This document shows positions 46,780 to 56,644 of a DNA stretch of 64,000 nt, one piece after another. The notes beneath the pieces were generated by a model that was given only the letters and a program-made list of their open reading frames with translations, was not told the origin of the DNA and did no database searches. The DNA is taken from positions 2,418,001 to 2,482,000 of the forward strand of contig NZ_AP025245.1 in NCBI RefSeq assembly GCF_021655615.1. The letters are read 5' to 3'. The position numbers were made by a program, and so were the translations under genes. The stretch's first letter is position 1. Every line of letters starts with the position of its first letter. This DNA comes from Acidianus sp. HS-5. GTDB lineage: Archaea > Thermoproteota > Thermoprotei_A > Sulfolobales > Sulfolobaceae.

Positions 46780-47805
46780 AGATGAGATGACCGATAATAT
46801 TATAAAAGCTAGTAGTCCGTATACTAAGCTTATGCCAATAAATATGCCTGATATTAAAGGAACTATTATGAAAACTGCGTAATGAAAGAGTAAGTTTATA
46901 GAATTGGCAAAGTTCTTTTCTTTAGGTTCTTTAAATTCCTCAACTATAACTAGATTAGATAGCGGTAATAGAAAACCATGAGGAATTCCCAAAATTGCTA
47001 CACTTATAAAGAGAAGTAATGGGTTTTTGATGATTAGAATTATGGATCCTATTATTGTTAATACAATTCCATAAAGTTTCATTTTTTCTTCATTTATATT
47101 ATATTTATAGATAAAATATCTGGATAATGAAGATATTAAAAGAAATGTAAAGAAATATAGAAAACCTAGCGAGATACTGACGCGATAGTAATAATATGCA
47201 AACATTACTAGGTAAACATTAAAGAATCCAGTAGTAACGTCGTATGGAAAACTAACCATATTTGCTATCCATAATTTCCTATTTAATATAACTTTAAGTA
47301 AAAACTCAAATTTCTTGTGATGACTATTAGGATAATATCTAAAATATAAATAAATATTATAAACATTAAATAAGGATAAGCTTATTAATAGTAAGTTAAT
47401 TACACCTAAAGACGTCACTATACTCTCTAAAATACTGCTAATTACCGCACCTAAACTTAAACCAAGAGTATACATCTTAAGTAACTTAGCGTTGATACTA
47501 TATTTCTCAGCTAAACTCGACGCAATGGTAGTCATAGTTGGGATACTCACGCCAAACGATAAACCTGCAATTACTAACGATAAAAAGAACTCTAGGCTAC
47601 CCATACTAAGCAAAAACAGTGATACTGATAAGGATATAAGAGAAATAATAAAGATCTTTTTTGAATAAATTAAATTAATTGTGAACATAGATATTATAAC
47701 AAAGAGTAAGACCAAAGCCTCTATAACACCTAGACTTCTTAACGGTATGTGATATACTATTCTAGCTATTACTGGAGTTAATGTCAATATAACGTTGTTA
47801 ATCAT
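46750..47805 (-). CDS. MFS-like membrane transporter
   Basis: The 351-residue protein is almost entirely hydrophobic with about 11 transmembrane helices and short basic loops (YSKK, KYNINEEKMK). FGVSIPTMTTIASSLAEKYSI and GIPHGFLLPLSNLVIVEEF resemble MFS helices 4 and 10. The substrate is unknown. It converges on the interrupted ATPase gene with a 30-bp overlap. Confidence 0.6.
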   Translation of the reverse strand: MINNVILTLTPVIARIVYHIPLRSLGVIEALVLLFVIISMFTINLIYSKKIFIISLISLSVSLFLLSMGSLEFFLSLVIAGLSFGVSIPTMTTIASSLAEKYSINAKLLKMYTLGLSLGAVISSILESIVTSLGVINLLLISLSLFNVYNIYLYFRYYPNSHHKKFEFLLKVILNRKLWIANMVSFPYDVTTGFFNVYLVMFAYYYYRVSISLGFLYFFTFLLISSLSRYFIYKYNINEEKMKLYGIVLTIIGSIILIIKNPLLLFISVAILGIPHGFLLPLSNLVIVEEFKEPKEKNFANSINLLFHYAVFIIVPLISGIFIGISLVYGLLAFIILSVISSLLLFWIKLK

Positions 47806-47957
47806 TCTAGATATTAAAGCAATAATAACACTGAGATAGAGATAAATGTATATCTGCGATTATCCATATATTAAACACCTACATTTTCGTACTAACTATC
47901 ATTATTATATAATATTTTCAACAAAGCTTAAATTGAATTCATCAGTATTAACCTTAA

Positions 47958-48488
47958 ATGCTTACCTTATACTTAGGTTCCTCAAGTAAGCTAAAGCTTG
48001 AGGCAATGCAAGAAGTCTTGACTGAGTATAAAATAAATGCGAAAATAGTACCAAGGAATGTAGATAGCGGAGTCCCACTAACTCCTCTCCAGGACGAAAC
48101 TTACATTGGAGCAAGGAATAGAGCTTACGCATTAATGAAGGAAATTAAAGACGAAAGCGCTGCATACGTTGGACTAGAAAGTGGGCTAGTAAACAGATAT
48201 AATTCAGTATTTGAGGAGACAGTTTGCGTAATCATTTACAATGGAAAAGAATTTGCTGCGTATTCAAGCGGTATTAAAGTCCCAGATTTTATACTCAAGG
48301 AAATGGATAAAGGAAAGAACCACTACGAGGTTTTAGATGAAATAAGTGAAAAATTGAATGCAAACCCTAAAGATACCTGGGGGATTTATACAAATTTCCT
48401 GCTAACTAGAAAAATGGAACTAAAAGAAGCCTTTAGAAACTCTCTAGTGGAATTGCTTGCAGACTACTCTTCTAGCCTCCTTAGGTAA
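47958..48488 (+). CDS. yjjX: Inosine/xanthosine triphosphatase (DUF84 family)
   Basis: The 176-residue protein has the ITPase-like fold: YLGSSSKLKLEAMQEVL (phosphate loop SSSKLK), VDSGVPLTPLQDETYIGARNRA and YVGLESGLVN. It hydrolyses non-canonical ITP/XTP in the cytosol to keep the nucleotide pool clean. The 152-bp upstream region is AT-rich; the ATG follows TATTAACCTTAA directly. Confidence 0.87.
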   Translation: MLTLYLGSSSKLKLEAMQEVLTEYKINAKIVPRNVDSGVPLTPLQDETYIGARNRAYALMKEIKDESAAYVGLESGLVNRYNSVFEETVCVIIYNGKEFAAYSSGIKVPDFILKEMDKGKNHYEVLDEISEKLNANPKDTWGIYTNFLLTRKMELKEAFRNSLVELLADYSSSLLR

Positions 48489-48519
48489 AACATATTTTAT
48501 CCCTATACATCCTTAACTT

Positions 48520-49050
48520 GTGGATAACGATTTATGGTTAAACTATTATGTCGACATTGAATACTTCAATATGAATTCTGAAGAAAAGAAGCTTTATGAC
48601 CAAGGATTAAAGGAATTAGCAAAATACTATTATTACAAGAGAAAGGGAACCAAAGGTATCCGCGGAAATATCGTTATCCCTACCAGAATTAGGGAAATCC
48701 ATGAGAGAATGATTAACATGTTTTATGATCAGAACGATTGCATGACTGATTTGGGGAAGGTTATTTACGTTTCTTCCTTACTTGCCTACTTATTTTACTT
48801 CATCGCTTTTCTTCAAGCTACAAACATAACAAGTGTGTTTGCGTTGTTCATTTACTTAATAGGTAGTATAGGAGGTTCTTGGCTTATCTCCACAAAAATA
48901 TTCCAATTAGAGGAAGAAGATGCATTAAAAATATCTGGAATTATATCGTTTATCTTCCCTTTCCTACTCTTAATAGGGATGTTCGTGTTTCCTCCTTTAC
49001 ATAATTACTTCAACTCAGTATCTTCTACTATAGCTCACTTCTTGAAATGA
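48520..49050 (+). CDS. Hypothetical membrane protein
   Basis: The 176-residue protein has a charged N-terminal half (KKLYDQGLKELAKYYYYKRK) and three likely membrane helices (about residues 80-100, 103-125 and 140-160). No family is recognised. The start is GTG 48520; ATG at residue 18 is an alternative. It follows the yjjX-like gene by 31 bp on the same strand. Confidence 0.55.
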   Translation: MDNDLWLNYYVDIEYFNMNSEEKKLYDQGLKELAKYYYYKRKGTKGIRGNIVIPTRIREIHERMINMFYDQNDCMTDLGKVIYVSSLLAYLFYFIAFLQATNITSVFALFIYLIGSIGGSWLISTKIFQLEEEDALKISGIISFIFPFLLLIGMFVFPPLHNYFNSVSSTIAHFLK

Positions 49051-49203
49051 AATTGAGCATATTAATATTTCGTCTTTTATAAGAAGAACCTTCACGTTTC
49101 TTTATCTTTTTAATTAAATTACCCAAAATTATAATACAATGATATTAAATAAAAGTGGATATTCTACTAATGAAATGATTTGAAATTTGAGATTTTAGTA
49201 AAA

Positions 49204-49293
<90 letters not shown>

Positions 49294-49333
49294 GTAAATA
49301 ATGGAAAATTGAAGCTAAAAAATTTCCGTGAAA

Positions 49334-49459
49334 TTATTCCTCTAAATACTTCTTAATAGCGTCCCTTATAATTTCACTCCTAGTTAATCTTCTATTTGCT
49401 GCGTATAAATCAAGCTTCTGCAATAAATCATCTTCTGCTTTAAATGTTATTACTCTCAT
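49334..49459 (-). CDS. Small ribbon-helix-helix (CopG-like) protein
   Basis: This 41-residue gene was found by translation: [20 protein letters not shown], then [21 protein letters not shown]. That is a complete ribbon-helix-helix DNA-binding unit with its beta strand first. It resembles antitoxin or CopG-type repressors; no toxin gene is adjacent. ATATATAAG about 30-35 nt upstream is the likely TATA box. Confidence 0.75.
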   Translation of the reverse strand: MRVITFKAEDDLLQKLDLYAANRRLTRSEIIRDAIKKYLEE

Positions 49460-49537
49460 GGTTCTCGTATTACCTTTCTTCTCCCCTTATATATTATCCT
49501 TATTTTACCAAAGATAAAAAGAGAGAGTTAACCGAAA

Positions 49538-50683
49538 CTAATAACCTAATGACGTAATTATATCACTTATAAGTTTTTTAACAATCTCAGTATCTCCTTC
49601 ATCCTCCATAAATCCCCTTATTATTAATCCTTCTGCAGACTTCCTGTCAAATCCTCTATTCTGTAGGTAAAATATTAAATCCTCGGGAACTCTAGAAACT
49701 GCTGCTGAATGTTTTGCTGTTATTACTCTGCCAGTTCTAACTTCTAACATTGGCGCAACTATTGCTGTTGATTCTCCGAGCATTATTGCCCTACCAATTA
49801 TCGAAGTTGAGGAATCTATCGCTTGTTCATTAATTCTAGCATCACCTCTAGTTACCACTAAAGAAGAGCCCGAAGAAACAGATTTCATAAAGCCATTACT
49901 AACACTTTTAGGACCATCGTGATATACGTTAGTTATTACATCAATATTATTACTTTCAACTCCTAACGCTCTGGAACTGAAAAATGCTTGTGCACCTTCT
50001 CCTAAATATGAATGATATTCTACATGTCCTTCTAAAAATCCTGATGATATAATGTAGCTATTTATAGAACCTTCTACTCTAGCCTTTGAATAAACAAAAT
50101 TATAACTAGCATTGCCCTTGCTCAGTAAAGTAAGGTTAAGTGAGGAATCTTTGCCAACAATAGTAGAAATAACTGCGGAATTCATTGATTTCCCTTTATT
50201 TTCAGCGTAATATATAACGTCGGCATTTTCTCCTTCTGGGACATTAATTTCTATATTTATTGGAGAGAAAACTCCTTCTTCATCAGTATAATGGTAAATT
50301 AAATATCTGCCGCCTTGTTTAATGTCCATCTTTCTTGATAGAGAAAGAGTTAAAGCTACTAACTTGTGATCTTCAGGTTTCATTAAAGAGTTCCCAAGTA
50401 CTTGAGAAAAACTAATCGGCGCTTCCCTTATTATGTTATTATGAACAACAATCCTTGCATATCCAGAAATTGATGGATATGTTATATCCTTTCCCTTTAC
50501 TTCCACAACTTTTAAGTTGAGTTTATCTAAATTTTCCCATCTTGTGTAGTGCTTAACAGTAGGCGAATCATTGATGATCTGATATGGTAATCTCTCATAA
50601 ATTGAAAATAACTCTTCTCTTTCTGATCTGTTTTCAAAAGAAGAAAGAAAATTTTTAGCTGAATCTATGTCAACTAAGGGCAT
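49538..50683 (-). CDS. sufD: Fe-S cluster assembly protein SufD
   Basis: The 381-residue protein has the SufD beta-helix core (VEGSINSYIISSGFLEGHVEYHS region) and the C-terminal ISKHSA-type segment VITAKHSAAVSRVPEDLIFYLQNRG (seen as TAKHSAAVSRV and FYLQNRG). With SufB and SufC it forms the scaffold on which 4Fe-4S clusters are built. It starts immediately after the sufB stop codon. Confidence 0.93.
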   Translation of the reverse strand: MPLVDIDSAKNFLSSFENRSEREELFSIYERLPYQIINDSPTVKHYTRWENLDKLNLKVVEVKGKDITYPSISGYARIVVHNNIIREAPISFSQVLGNSLMKPEDHKLVALTLSLSRKMDIKQGGRYLIYHYTDEEGVFSPINIEINVPEGENADVIYYAENKGKSMNSAVISTIVGKDSSLNLTLLSKGNASYNFVYSKARVEGSINSYIISSGFLEGHVEYHSYLGEGAQAFFSSRALGVESNNIDVITNVYHDGPKSVSNGFMKSVSSGSSLVVTRGDARINEQAIDSSTSIIGRAIMLGESTAIVAPMLEVRTGRVITAKHSAAVSRVPEDLIFYLQNRGFDRKSAEGLIIRGFMEDEGDTEIVKKLISDIITSLGY

Positions 50684-52123
50684 TTATGCCACTGCTCCTA
50701 ACTTATCCAACTCCAGTTTTATAACTTTATTCAACATTGCCGCATATTCAAAGGGTAATTCCCTCATTATTTCGTCCATGAATCCTAAGACTAACATTGA
50801 AGTCGCCTCTTTCTCGCTTATTCCTCTGGTCATTAAGTAGAATAACTGATCCTCACTCATTCTGAATGTGTGAGCCTCATGAGCTACGTCAGCGTCTTCT
50901 TCGAAGACCTGATTGTGAGGGAATGTATAAGCTTTAGTTTTTTCATCAAGCATCAATGAGTCGCATTTTACAAAAGCCTTAGATCCTACTGCTCCTTTAT
51001 TAACCTTGACCAAACCTCTATAAACATTGACTCCACCGTTAAAACCTATGTTCTTATTAATTACTCTACTTCTGGTGTTGGGTGCAGCATGAATCATTTT
51101 TGATCCGCTATCTTTCCAGTCTCCTTCTGCCGAGGCTAAGGTTACTACTAAGCTACTTGATGATGCTCCTTCCCCTCTGAGTATTGTTGATGGATACACG
51201 AAACTATACTTTGAACCTAAAGATCCTTCTACCCAGTCTATTACTGCGTTTTTATTAGCCCAAGCTCTCTTATTATTGAAGTTTATGACATTTTTACTCC
51301 AGTTTTGGATTGTAGTAAACTTTATGTGAGCGTTATCATTGGCAAATAATTCTACCATACCGTCGTGGAATGAGAAATTCTTAAACTGAGGTGCTGAACA
51401 ACCTTCAATGAAGTGTATGTAAGAATTCTCATCTGCAACAATTAAAGTATGCTCGAATTGTCCTTCCATTTCTGTCCCTATTACGAAGAATCCTTCAACT
51501 GGCGTGGTAATCTTAACTCCTTTAGGAACATATACAAATACTCCACCACTCCATAAGGCACCGTGTAAGGCCGCAAACTTATGATCTGAAGCTGGGAATA
51601 TTTTCATAAAGTACTGTTTAAACAAGTCGGGATATTTTACCATAGCTTCTTCTGGAGGCATCATTATAACTCCTTTCTTTTCCAATTCTTGTTTGACATT
51701 AGCGTAGATAGGTTCAGACTCAAATACTGCAACTAATCCCCCTAGAACTTTTTGTTCTGATTGCGGAATTCCAAGATTTTCGTAATAATTTCTAATTTCT
51801 TTAGGAATTTGATCCCAACTATTTGTTCTCTCAACATCGGGCTTTATGTATAATTCTAGGTTGGATACATTAAGTGAACTTAAAACATCAGGTAACCAAT
51901 TTGGAGTAGGAAGTTTTTCGAATAATTCTAGAGATTTAATTCTAAATCTTAACATCCATTCTGGCTCTTTCTTTGCCTTAGAAATTGCTTCTATAGTACT
52001 TCTTGATAACCCGCTTTCTACCACTCTCCTATGAAACTCAATTTGGTCAACTCTATTATATTTTGCATCAATTGCTGCATCAAGAATCTCGTTTATGTCC
52101 ACTGAAACTTTCTCTTCTGTCAT
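50684..52123 (-). CDS. sufB: Fe-S cluster assembly protein SufB
   Basis: The 479-residue protein shows the SufB landmarks HGALWSGGVFVYVPKGV, ENSYIHFIEGCSAPQF (Cys) and VAHEAHTFRMSEDQLFYLMTRG (given as VAHEAHTF and FYLMTRG). It is the cluster-building scaffold subunit. It follows sufC after a 98-bp gap that may hold a secondary promoter (GTTTAAATG on the minus strand). Confidence 0.96.
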   Translation of the reverse strand: MTEEKVSVDINEILDAAIDAKYNRVDQIEFHRRVVESGLSRSTIEAISKAKKEPEWMLRFRIKSLELFEKLPTPNWLPDVLSSLNVSNLELYIKPDVERTNSWDQIPKEIRNYYENLGIPQSEQKVLGGLVAVFESEPIYANVKQELEKKGVIMMPPEEAMVKYPDLFKQYFMKIFPASDHKFAALHGALWSGGVFVYVPKGVKITTPVEGFFVIGTEMEGQFEHTLIVADENSYIHFIEGCSAPQFKNFSFHDGMVELFANDNAHIKFTTIQNWSKNVINFNNKRAWANKNAVIDWVEGSLGSKYSFVYPSTILRGEGASSSSLVVTLASAEGDWKDSGSKMIHAAPNTRSRVINKNIGFNGGVNVYRGLVKVNKGAVGSKAFVKCDSLMLDEKTKAYTFPHNQVFEEDADVAHEAHTFRMSEDQLFYLMTRGISEKEATSMLVLGFMDEIMRELPFEYAAMLNKVIKLELDKLGAVA

Positions 52124-52132
52124 TTTTCTATC

Positions 52133-52163
<31 letters not shown>

Positions 52164-52221
52164 CCTTTCCATGTTAAAGTAAAATATTACAAGAAATACA
52201 AAATTAAATAGTTATGAAAAA

Positions 52222-52962
52222 TTATTGTTTTATTACTCCTTCATACCCTTTCTCGTCTATCAGTTTAGCTAATTCCATGTCCCCGCTTGCTACTATTTTT
52301 CCTTTATATAGCACATGAATCCTATCTGCATTAACGTAATCTAAGATCCTTCTATAGTGCGTTATTATTAAATATCCAGTGTTATTCTCATCTTTTACCT
52401 TCTTTATAACGTCTGAAATTGTCTTTAGTCCATCTACATCAACTCCGGAATCTGGCTCATCCAGAATTGCAAATTTAGGCTTTAATATTTGTAATTGAAT
52501 AATCTCTACTCTCTTTTTTTCTCCTCCGCTAAACCCTTCGAATACTCCTCTATTAAGAAGACTGTCAGCAATTCCAACTGACTTTGACATGCTGGTTATT
52601 TTAGAGAACACTTGCGTAACTGATTCCTTGCCACCATATGCTCTATTATATTCTGCAACTAGAAGAGTAGATAATTTTACTCCGCTAATTTCTATAGGAT
52701 TTTGGAATGCTAGGAATAAGCCTTTCTTAACTTTTTGATCAGTTTCAAGATTAGTTATGTCTTCCCCATCAAGTAAGATCTTTCCTTTTGTTATCTTATA
52801 CTTAGGATGTCCCATTATTGCTAAAGATAATGTAGTCTTTCCACTGCCATTAGGTCCCATTATTGCATGAACTTCTCCGCTCTTTATTTCTAAGGATATA
52901 CCTTTTATAATCTCCTTGCCCTCAACCTCAACGTGAAGATCTTCTATTTTAAGTAATGACAT
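52222..52962 (-). CDS. sufC: Fe-S cluster assembly ATPase SufC
   Basis: The 246-residue ABC-type ATPase has Walker A GPNGSGKTT, signature FSGGEKKR, Walker B FAILDEPDSG and H-loop LIITHYRRIL. It drives the SufBCD scaffold. The gene begins 18 bp after the PhoU-like gene, which suggests co-transcription with that regulator. Confidence 0.96.
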   Translation of the reverse strand: MSLLKIEDLHVEVEGKEIIKGISLEIKSGEVHAIMGPNGSGKTTLSLAIMGHPKYKITKGKILLDGEDITNLETDQKVKKGLFLAFQNPIEISGVKLSTLLVAEYNRAYGGKESVTQVFSKITSMSKSVGIADSLLNRGVFEGFSGGEKKRVEIIQLQILKPKFAILDEPDSGVDVDGLKTISDVIKKVKDENNTGYLIITHYRRILDYVNADRIHVLYKGKIVASGDMELAKLIDEKGYEGVIKQ

Positions 52963-52980
52963 TTTCAGTCAATTATACAT

Positions 52981-53985
52981 TTATTTAACAACATTAAAGT
53001 TTCTTTCTATCCACGGCATGTCTTCTAAAAATAATGTGCAAGAAGAGTTCTCTAAAGCTAATTGTAAGTTAGATATTATGTCCACGACGGAATTATAGAT
53101 AAGAGAAGATTTATCGTTAAATGATTGAAGGAGTGCATTTATTTGGTTTATTAAATTCATTCCATTACTTACTCTCTTCATGCTTGGGAATAGTATACTC
53201 ATAATTACTTCATCTAATAAGTCGTTAATTTTTTGCAAAATATCTTTTAAAATTGGAGTATCCTCGTTAAGCTTATTTGCTTTCACTATCGAATCTATTC
53301 TATCAATAAGTCTTGAAATATTAAGTAAAATTACTGAATTCATCACCACTAGAAAATTCTTATTAAGGTTTGCAGATACTTCATATTTACTCCCTACAAC
53401 ATGCCTCAATAACATTAGATAAACTCTCCTTAAATCTTCCTGTTGAGTCAATTCAGAATCTTTTGGTTGTTCTCCTGATAAGTAAGATATTATCCCATCT
53501 ACCTTCTTTGAAATAATATTTAAAATTCTCCTCAATAAGGATTCCAAACCTACTTTTTCAGCATCCAATAAACACTCTAATTTTACCCTGTTGTCTGAAG
53601 CTTCAGTTACTTCAGCTCCTACCATTTGCTTAGTAGTTGAAACTAAATCTTCTATTTCCTTTTGGACTATTTGCTTCTTAGATTCAAAAACTATTTCATC
53701 ATATCCCAAAGAATAGAGACATAAAACCATACTAGGAATAGGTTGCTTTATTGCATCAATATCAATTTTTATTGTTTTTCTATTTGATAAGAGCTTTATC
53801 TTCTCGGCAAGAAGTTTAAGCGAGCCATCATCAGAAATTTCTATCAAAATCTTATCTCCAGGCTTAATATTCCATTTATTTATCCATTTCTTGGGTAACG
53901 TAATGAAAAGAGAAGAAGAACCTAATTTTTGCACTTTCCTGGTCTCAATATCCTTGGAATTATCAAACTCTTCCAAGTCAGTCAC
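52981..53985 (-). CDS. PhoU-like regulator with AbrB domain (paralogue)
   Basis: The 334-residue protein has the AbrB-type barrel (TRKVQKLGSSSLFITLPKKW, residues 15-35, then PGDKILIEISDDGSLKLL) and two PhoU-like helical repeats, as in the paralogue at 14262-15320. Its start is GTG 53985, about 29 nt after the TATA candidate ATTTATAAA. Its position directly upstream of sufC suggests a link between phosphate/metal sensing and Fe-S assembly, which is inference. Confidence 0.8.
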   Translation of the reverse strand: MTDLEEFDNSKDIETRKVQKLGSSSLFITLPKKWINKWNIKPGDKILIEISDDGSLKLLAEKIKLLSNRKTIKIDIDAIKQPIPSMVLCLYSLGYDEIVFESKKQIVQKEIEDLVSTTKQMVGAEVTEASDNRVKLECLLDAEKVGLESLLRRILNIISKKVDGIISYLSGEQPKDSELTQQEDLRRVYLMLLRHVVGSKYEVSANLNKNFLVVMNSVILLNISRLIDRIDSIVKANKLNEDTPILKDILQKINDLLDEVIMSILFPSMKRVSNGMNLINQINALLQSFNDKSSLIYNSVVDIISNLQLALENSSCTLFLEDMPWIERNFNVVK

Positions 53986-54025
53986 TATTTTTACTATGTT
54001 AAACGGTGTTTATAAATATGTTGCA

Positions 54026-54040
54026 ACTTTATTATAAAGT
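54026..54040. promoter_or_regulatory. Palindrome upstream of the PhoU-like/suf promoter
   Basis: ACTTTAT-T-ATAAAGT is a perfect inverted repeat with a single central base, about 10 bp upstream of the TATA candidate (54010-54018) of the PhoU-like gene. It is a candidate binding site for an AbrB- or other dimeric regulator. Confidence 0.45.
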
Positions 54041-54055
54041 TATAAAAGAAGCTTT

Positions 54056-54400
54056 TTAAGCAGATTTCTTCCTTAAGATTATCTTTATAAATCCTTTGCT
54101 CCTCACAACGTCTACATCGTATTTCTCTACATTATTAACTGGAAGCTCTAAATGATAGCATTTACCACGTTTATCTTTGCACTTTAATTCTAGTTTATTA
54201 TTAATCATTTTAATGTAAAGAGTTTGGCTTTCCAAATGAGGTACATCAACTATATAATAGATCTCCTTATCAGTCTCATAATATGTATATAAGGGTTCAT
54301 TGAACTCCTTCTCGATCTCAGCTTCCATATTCTTAAATTCATTTTCCTCTTCTTCCATCATCTTTTTTACAAGGTCGTATAGATCTTTAAATGCAGGCAT
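54056..54400 (-). CDS. Hsp20/alpha-crystallin-like protein
   Basis: The protein (114 residues from ATG 54400) has an acidic N-terminal helix (VKKMMEEEENEFKNMEAEIE) and a CS/Hsp20-type beta sandwich (ETDKEIYYIVDVPHLE ... LELPVNNVEKYDVDVVRSKGFIKIILRKK; short pieces DVPHLE, GFIKIIL). The IxI tail of oligomeric Hsp20 is not evident. GTG 54409 is in the ribosome binding site region and less likely as start. It overlaps or abuts the PAC2 gene. Confidence 0.7.
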   Translation of the reverse strand: MPAFKDLYDLVKKMMEEEENEFKNMEAEIEKEFNEPLYTYYETDKEIYYIVDVPHLESQTLYIKMINNKLELKCKDKRGKCYHLELPVNNVEKYDVDVVRSKGFIKIILRKKSA

Positions 54401-54405
54401 TTTTA

Positions 54406-55155
54406 TCACGCGTAACTCATTGGCTTTACTGACGAATAAGACGGTAACTCTTTCTTAGTCTGCTCCATTAGACCTTTAATTTTTGCCCTTATTTCCTCAG
54501 CCTCCTTAAGTAAGGAGCTAACATCTATGCTGAAGCCTATATATTTAGATATTATATCTAAAGCTACAGCTGAAGCTTCTGGATCAGGAATATCGAGGAA
54601 GGATTCCACAACTATTACGAAATTCCTAACATTGTTTCTTGATGCTTCAAGCAATATTGGAGCATAAGGACCTGCAATATAACCATCATCAAACTTCTGC
54701 ATTAAGTTTGCTTTTGATAATTCTTCTGATAGGGCTTCCTCACTAGCTATCCAATATGCCGCAGGTTTCTCTATGTCTAGCCTATTAGGTATAGGAACTC
54801 CAGTAATAGAAATAATGGTATCTATGCCATATTTCTTAGCATAATCTATTACAAAATCTGCTAATGGATAAGCAGAAGATGCCGGTAACGCAGTCCATGC
54901 ATGTAAGATTATGGCATTAGTATTATGATATACTCTTAGAGGCGATTTAGCGATACCGTTAGTTACATGCATTACTGGAGGAATATATTTCTTCGAAAAT
55001 ATTTCACCATATTCGTTAAATCCTCCTTTCTCTATTAGGAATTCAGTTGCAATTTCACCAACTAAGCCCGCATCCGGTAGTCCTATTATCATATAGCTTG
55101 GTTTGGCTAACTGAGGAATATACGATTCTCTGATTTCAAACGACAATTTATTCAC
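54406..55155 (-). CDS. PAC2-family (proteasome assembly chaperone-like) protein
   Basis: The 249-residue protein begins with [21 protein letters not shown] and has [22 protein letters not shown] and ISITGVPIP, the PAC2/DUF75 layout. Eukaryotic members help assemble proteasomes; the archaeal role is not settled. A helical C-terminal tail ([18 protein letters not shown]) is typical. It overlaps gcvH by 8 bp. Confidence 0.85.
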   Translation of the reverse strand: MNKLSFEIRESYIPQLAKPSYMIIGLPDAGLVGEIATEFLIEKGGFNEYGEIFSKKYIPPVMHVTNGIAKSPLRVYHNTNAIILHAWTALPASSAYPLADFVIDYAKKYGIDTIISITGVPIPNRLDIEKPAAYWIASEEALSEELSKANLMQKFDDGYIAGPYAPILLEASRNNVRNFVIVVESFLDIPDPEASAVALDIISKYIGFSIDVSSLLKEAEEIRAKIKGLMEQTKKELPSYSSVKPMSYA

Positions 55156-55564
55156 CTCTTATTTTCTCAATATATTTTTCCGGAGTTAATAGTCTTTGAG
55201 CTTCCGATTTATCCTTAATTTTAATTTTAAACATCCATCCTTCGCCATATGGATCTTGATTTATAATTTCTGGTGAAGCTTCAAGTTCCTCATTCACTTC
55301 TATTACAGTACCACTTAAAGGCGAGTAAAGGTCAGAGGCGGCTTTAACTGATTCTATGGTCCCGACTGGATCTCCTGCTTTAACCTCTTGACTTACACTA
55401 GGTAATTCAATTCCAACTATATCTCTTAACTTCTTTTGAGCATAGTCAGTTATTCCCACAGTAGCAACTTCATCTTCTATCTTTACCCATTCGTCGGTAT
55501 CAGTATAATGCCTATCATCCAGAATAATGTATTTGCCTACTTTTATTTCTCCCAATACTGACAC
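55148..55564 (-). CDS. gcvH: Glycine cleavage system H protein
   Basis: The 138-residue lipoyl carrier has the lipoylated lysine in [18 protein letters not shown] (about residue 68) and [16 protein letters not shown] [20 protein letters not shown] at the N-terminus. It shuttles the aminomethyl group from the P to the T protein. It starts directly after gcvT and overlaps the PAC2 gene. Confidence 0.96.
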   Translation of the reverse strand: MSVLGEIKVGKYIILDDRHYTDTDEWVKIEDEVATVGITDYAQKKLRDIVGIELPSVSQEVKAGDPVGTIESVKAASDLYSPLSGTVIEVNEELEASPEIINQDPYGEGWMFKIKIKDKSEAQRLLTPEKYIEKIRGE

Positions 55565-56608
55565 CTAGATTAATGGAAAGTCTGAGATTTTAGCTCTATA
55601 TTCCTTGCCTCTAATGTCTATACTGGCATGAAATCCAAAGAACGCATTAGAAGAATTAACGTAACCCATTCCTATAACTCTACCTAAATATGGGGAATAA
55701 GTAGAGCTAGTAACTTCTCCAATTTCAGCTCCCACAATTTTTATCTTATAACCATGGCGCGGTATTACTCTCACCCCTTTCTGTAATTTAAAACCAACCC
55801 TCATCCTTTTTACACCGTCTTTCAGCTGCTCTTCTACCTTCTCTTTTCCTATAAACTCCTTGTCTAAATCGAAGACCCAATATCTAGCCTCAACAGGAGT
55901 CGTGTTTTCATCTATATCTTCTTCATACAGCACAAAACCCATCTCCTGTCTTAAACTATCTCTAGTAATTAAGCCTGCTGGTTTGACTCTTTTTTCAATT
56001 AATTTATTTATAATCCTTTCAGCGACTTCAGCTTTAGCCCAAACTTCTAAGCCGTCTTCTCCAGTCCAACCTGATCTGCTTAATAAAAATACTTCCTCCC
56101 CTAAGAAAGTAGTATTTAAAACAAATTGTAAAGGCTGAAGGTCTGTTTTAAATCCTAATAACTCCCAAACTCTTCTTCCTTGTATTGCTAACATTACATA
56201 CTCGAAAGTTAGATCATCTACTTCCAGAGATGAGTTACTCTTTATCCATTTGATATCTTTTTCTCTATTTATAGCATTAGTTACCATTAAAAATTCGTTA
56301 TCTGAAATTTTATATATCATGACATCGTCTATAAAGCCGCCATTCTCATTTAACATTGCAGAGGGGCCTATCATTCTAAAGTTTTCAGCAGATAATGACC
56401 TAGTTACTATTCTATCTAGCTCTTCTTTCTTTCCTTTTATCCTTATTCTACCCATGTGAGAAAGATCGAAAAATGCCGCACTCTGCCTCACTGCCATATG
56501 TTCGTCTTGATAAGAAGTATAATCCATTGGCATTTCCCAGCCTGCGAATTCACCAAAATTTGCACCTATCTTTTCTTCAATAGATGAAAGAGGAGTTTTA
56601 AACAACAT
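55565..56608 (-). CDS. gcvT: Aminomethyltransferase (glycine cleavage T protein)
   Basis: The 347-residue enzyme shows GEFAGWEMPMDY, FFDLSHMGRIRIKG, LSRSGWTGEDGLEVW and GEVTSSTYSPYLGRVIGMGYV. It moves the C1 unit from the H-bound aminomethyl group to the tetrahydropterin and releases ammonia. It is divergent from gcvPA across only 36 bp and is the first gene of gcvT-gcvH-PAC2-hsp20. Confidence 0.95.
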   Translation of the reverse strand: MLFKTPLSSIEEKIGANFGEFAGWEMPMDYTSYQDEHMAVRQSAAFFDLSHMGRIRIKGKKEELDRIVTRSLSAENFRMIGPSAMLNENGGFIDDVMIYKISDNEFLMVTNAINREKDIKWIKSNSSLEVDDLTFEYVMLAIQGRRVWELLGFKTDLQPLQFVLNTTFLGEEVFLLSRSGWTGEDGLEVWAKAEVAERIINKLIEKRVKPAGLITRDSLRQEMGFVLYEEDIDENTTPVEARYWVFDLDKEFIGKEKVEEQLKDGVKRMRVGFKLQKGVRVIPRHGYKIKIVGAEIGEVTSSTYSPYLGRVIGMGYVNSSNAFFGFHASIDIRGKEYRAKISDFPLI

Positions 56609-56644
56609 TATAACCCTCTATAAAACATACTATATGAAATTTAA

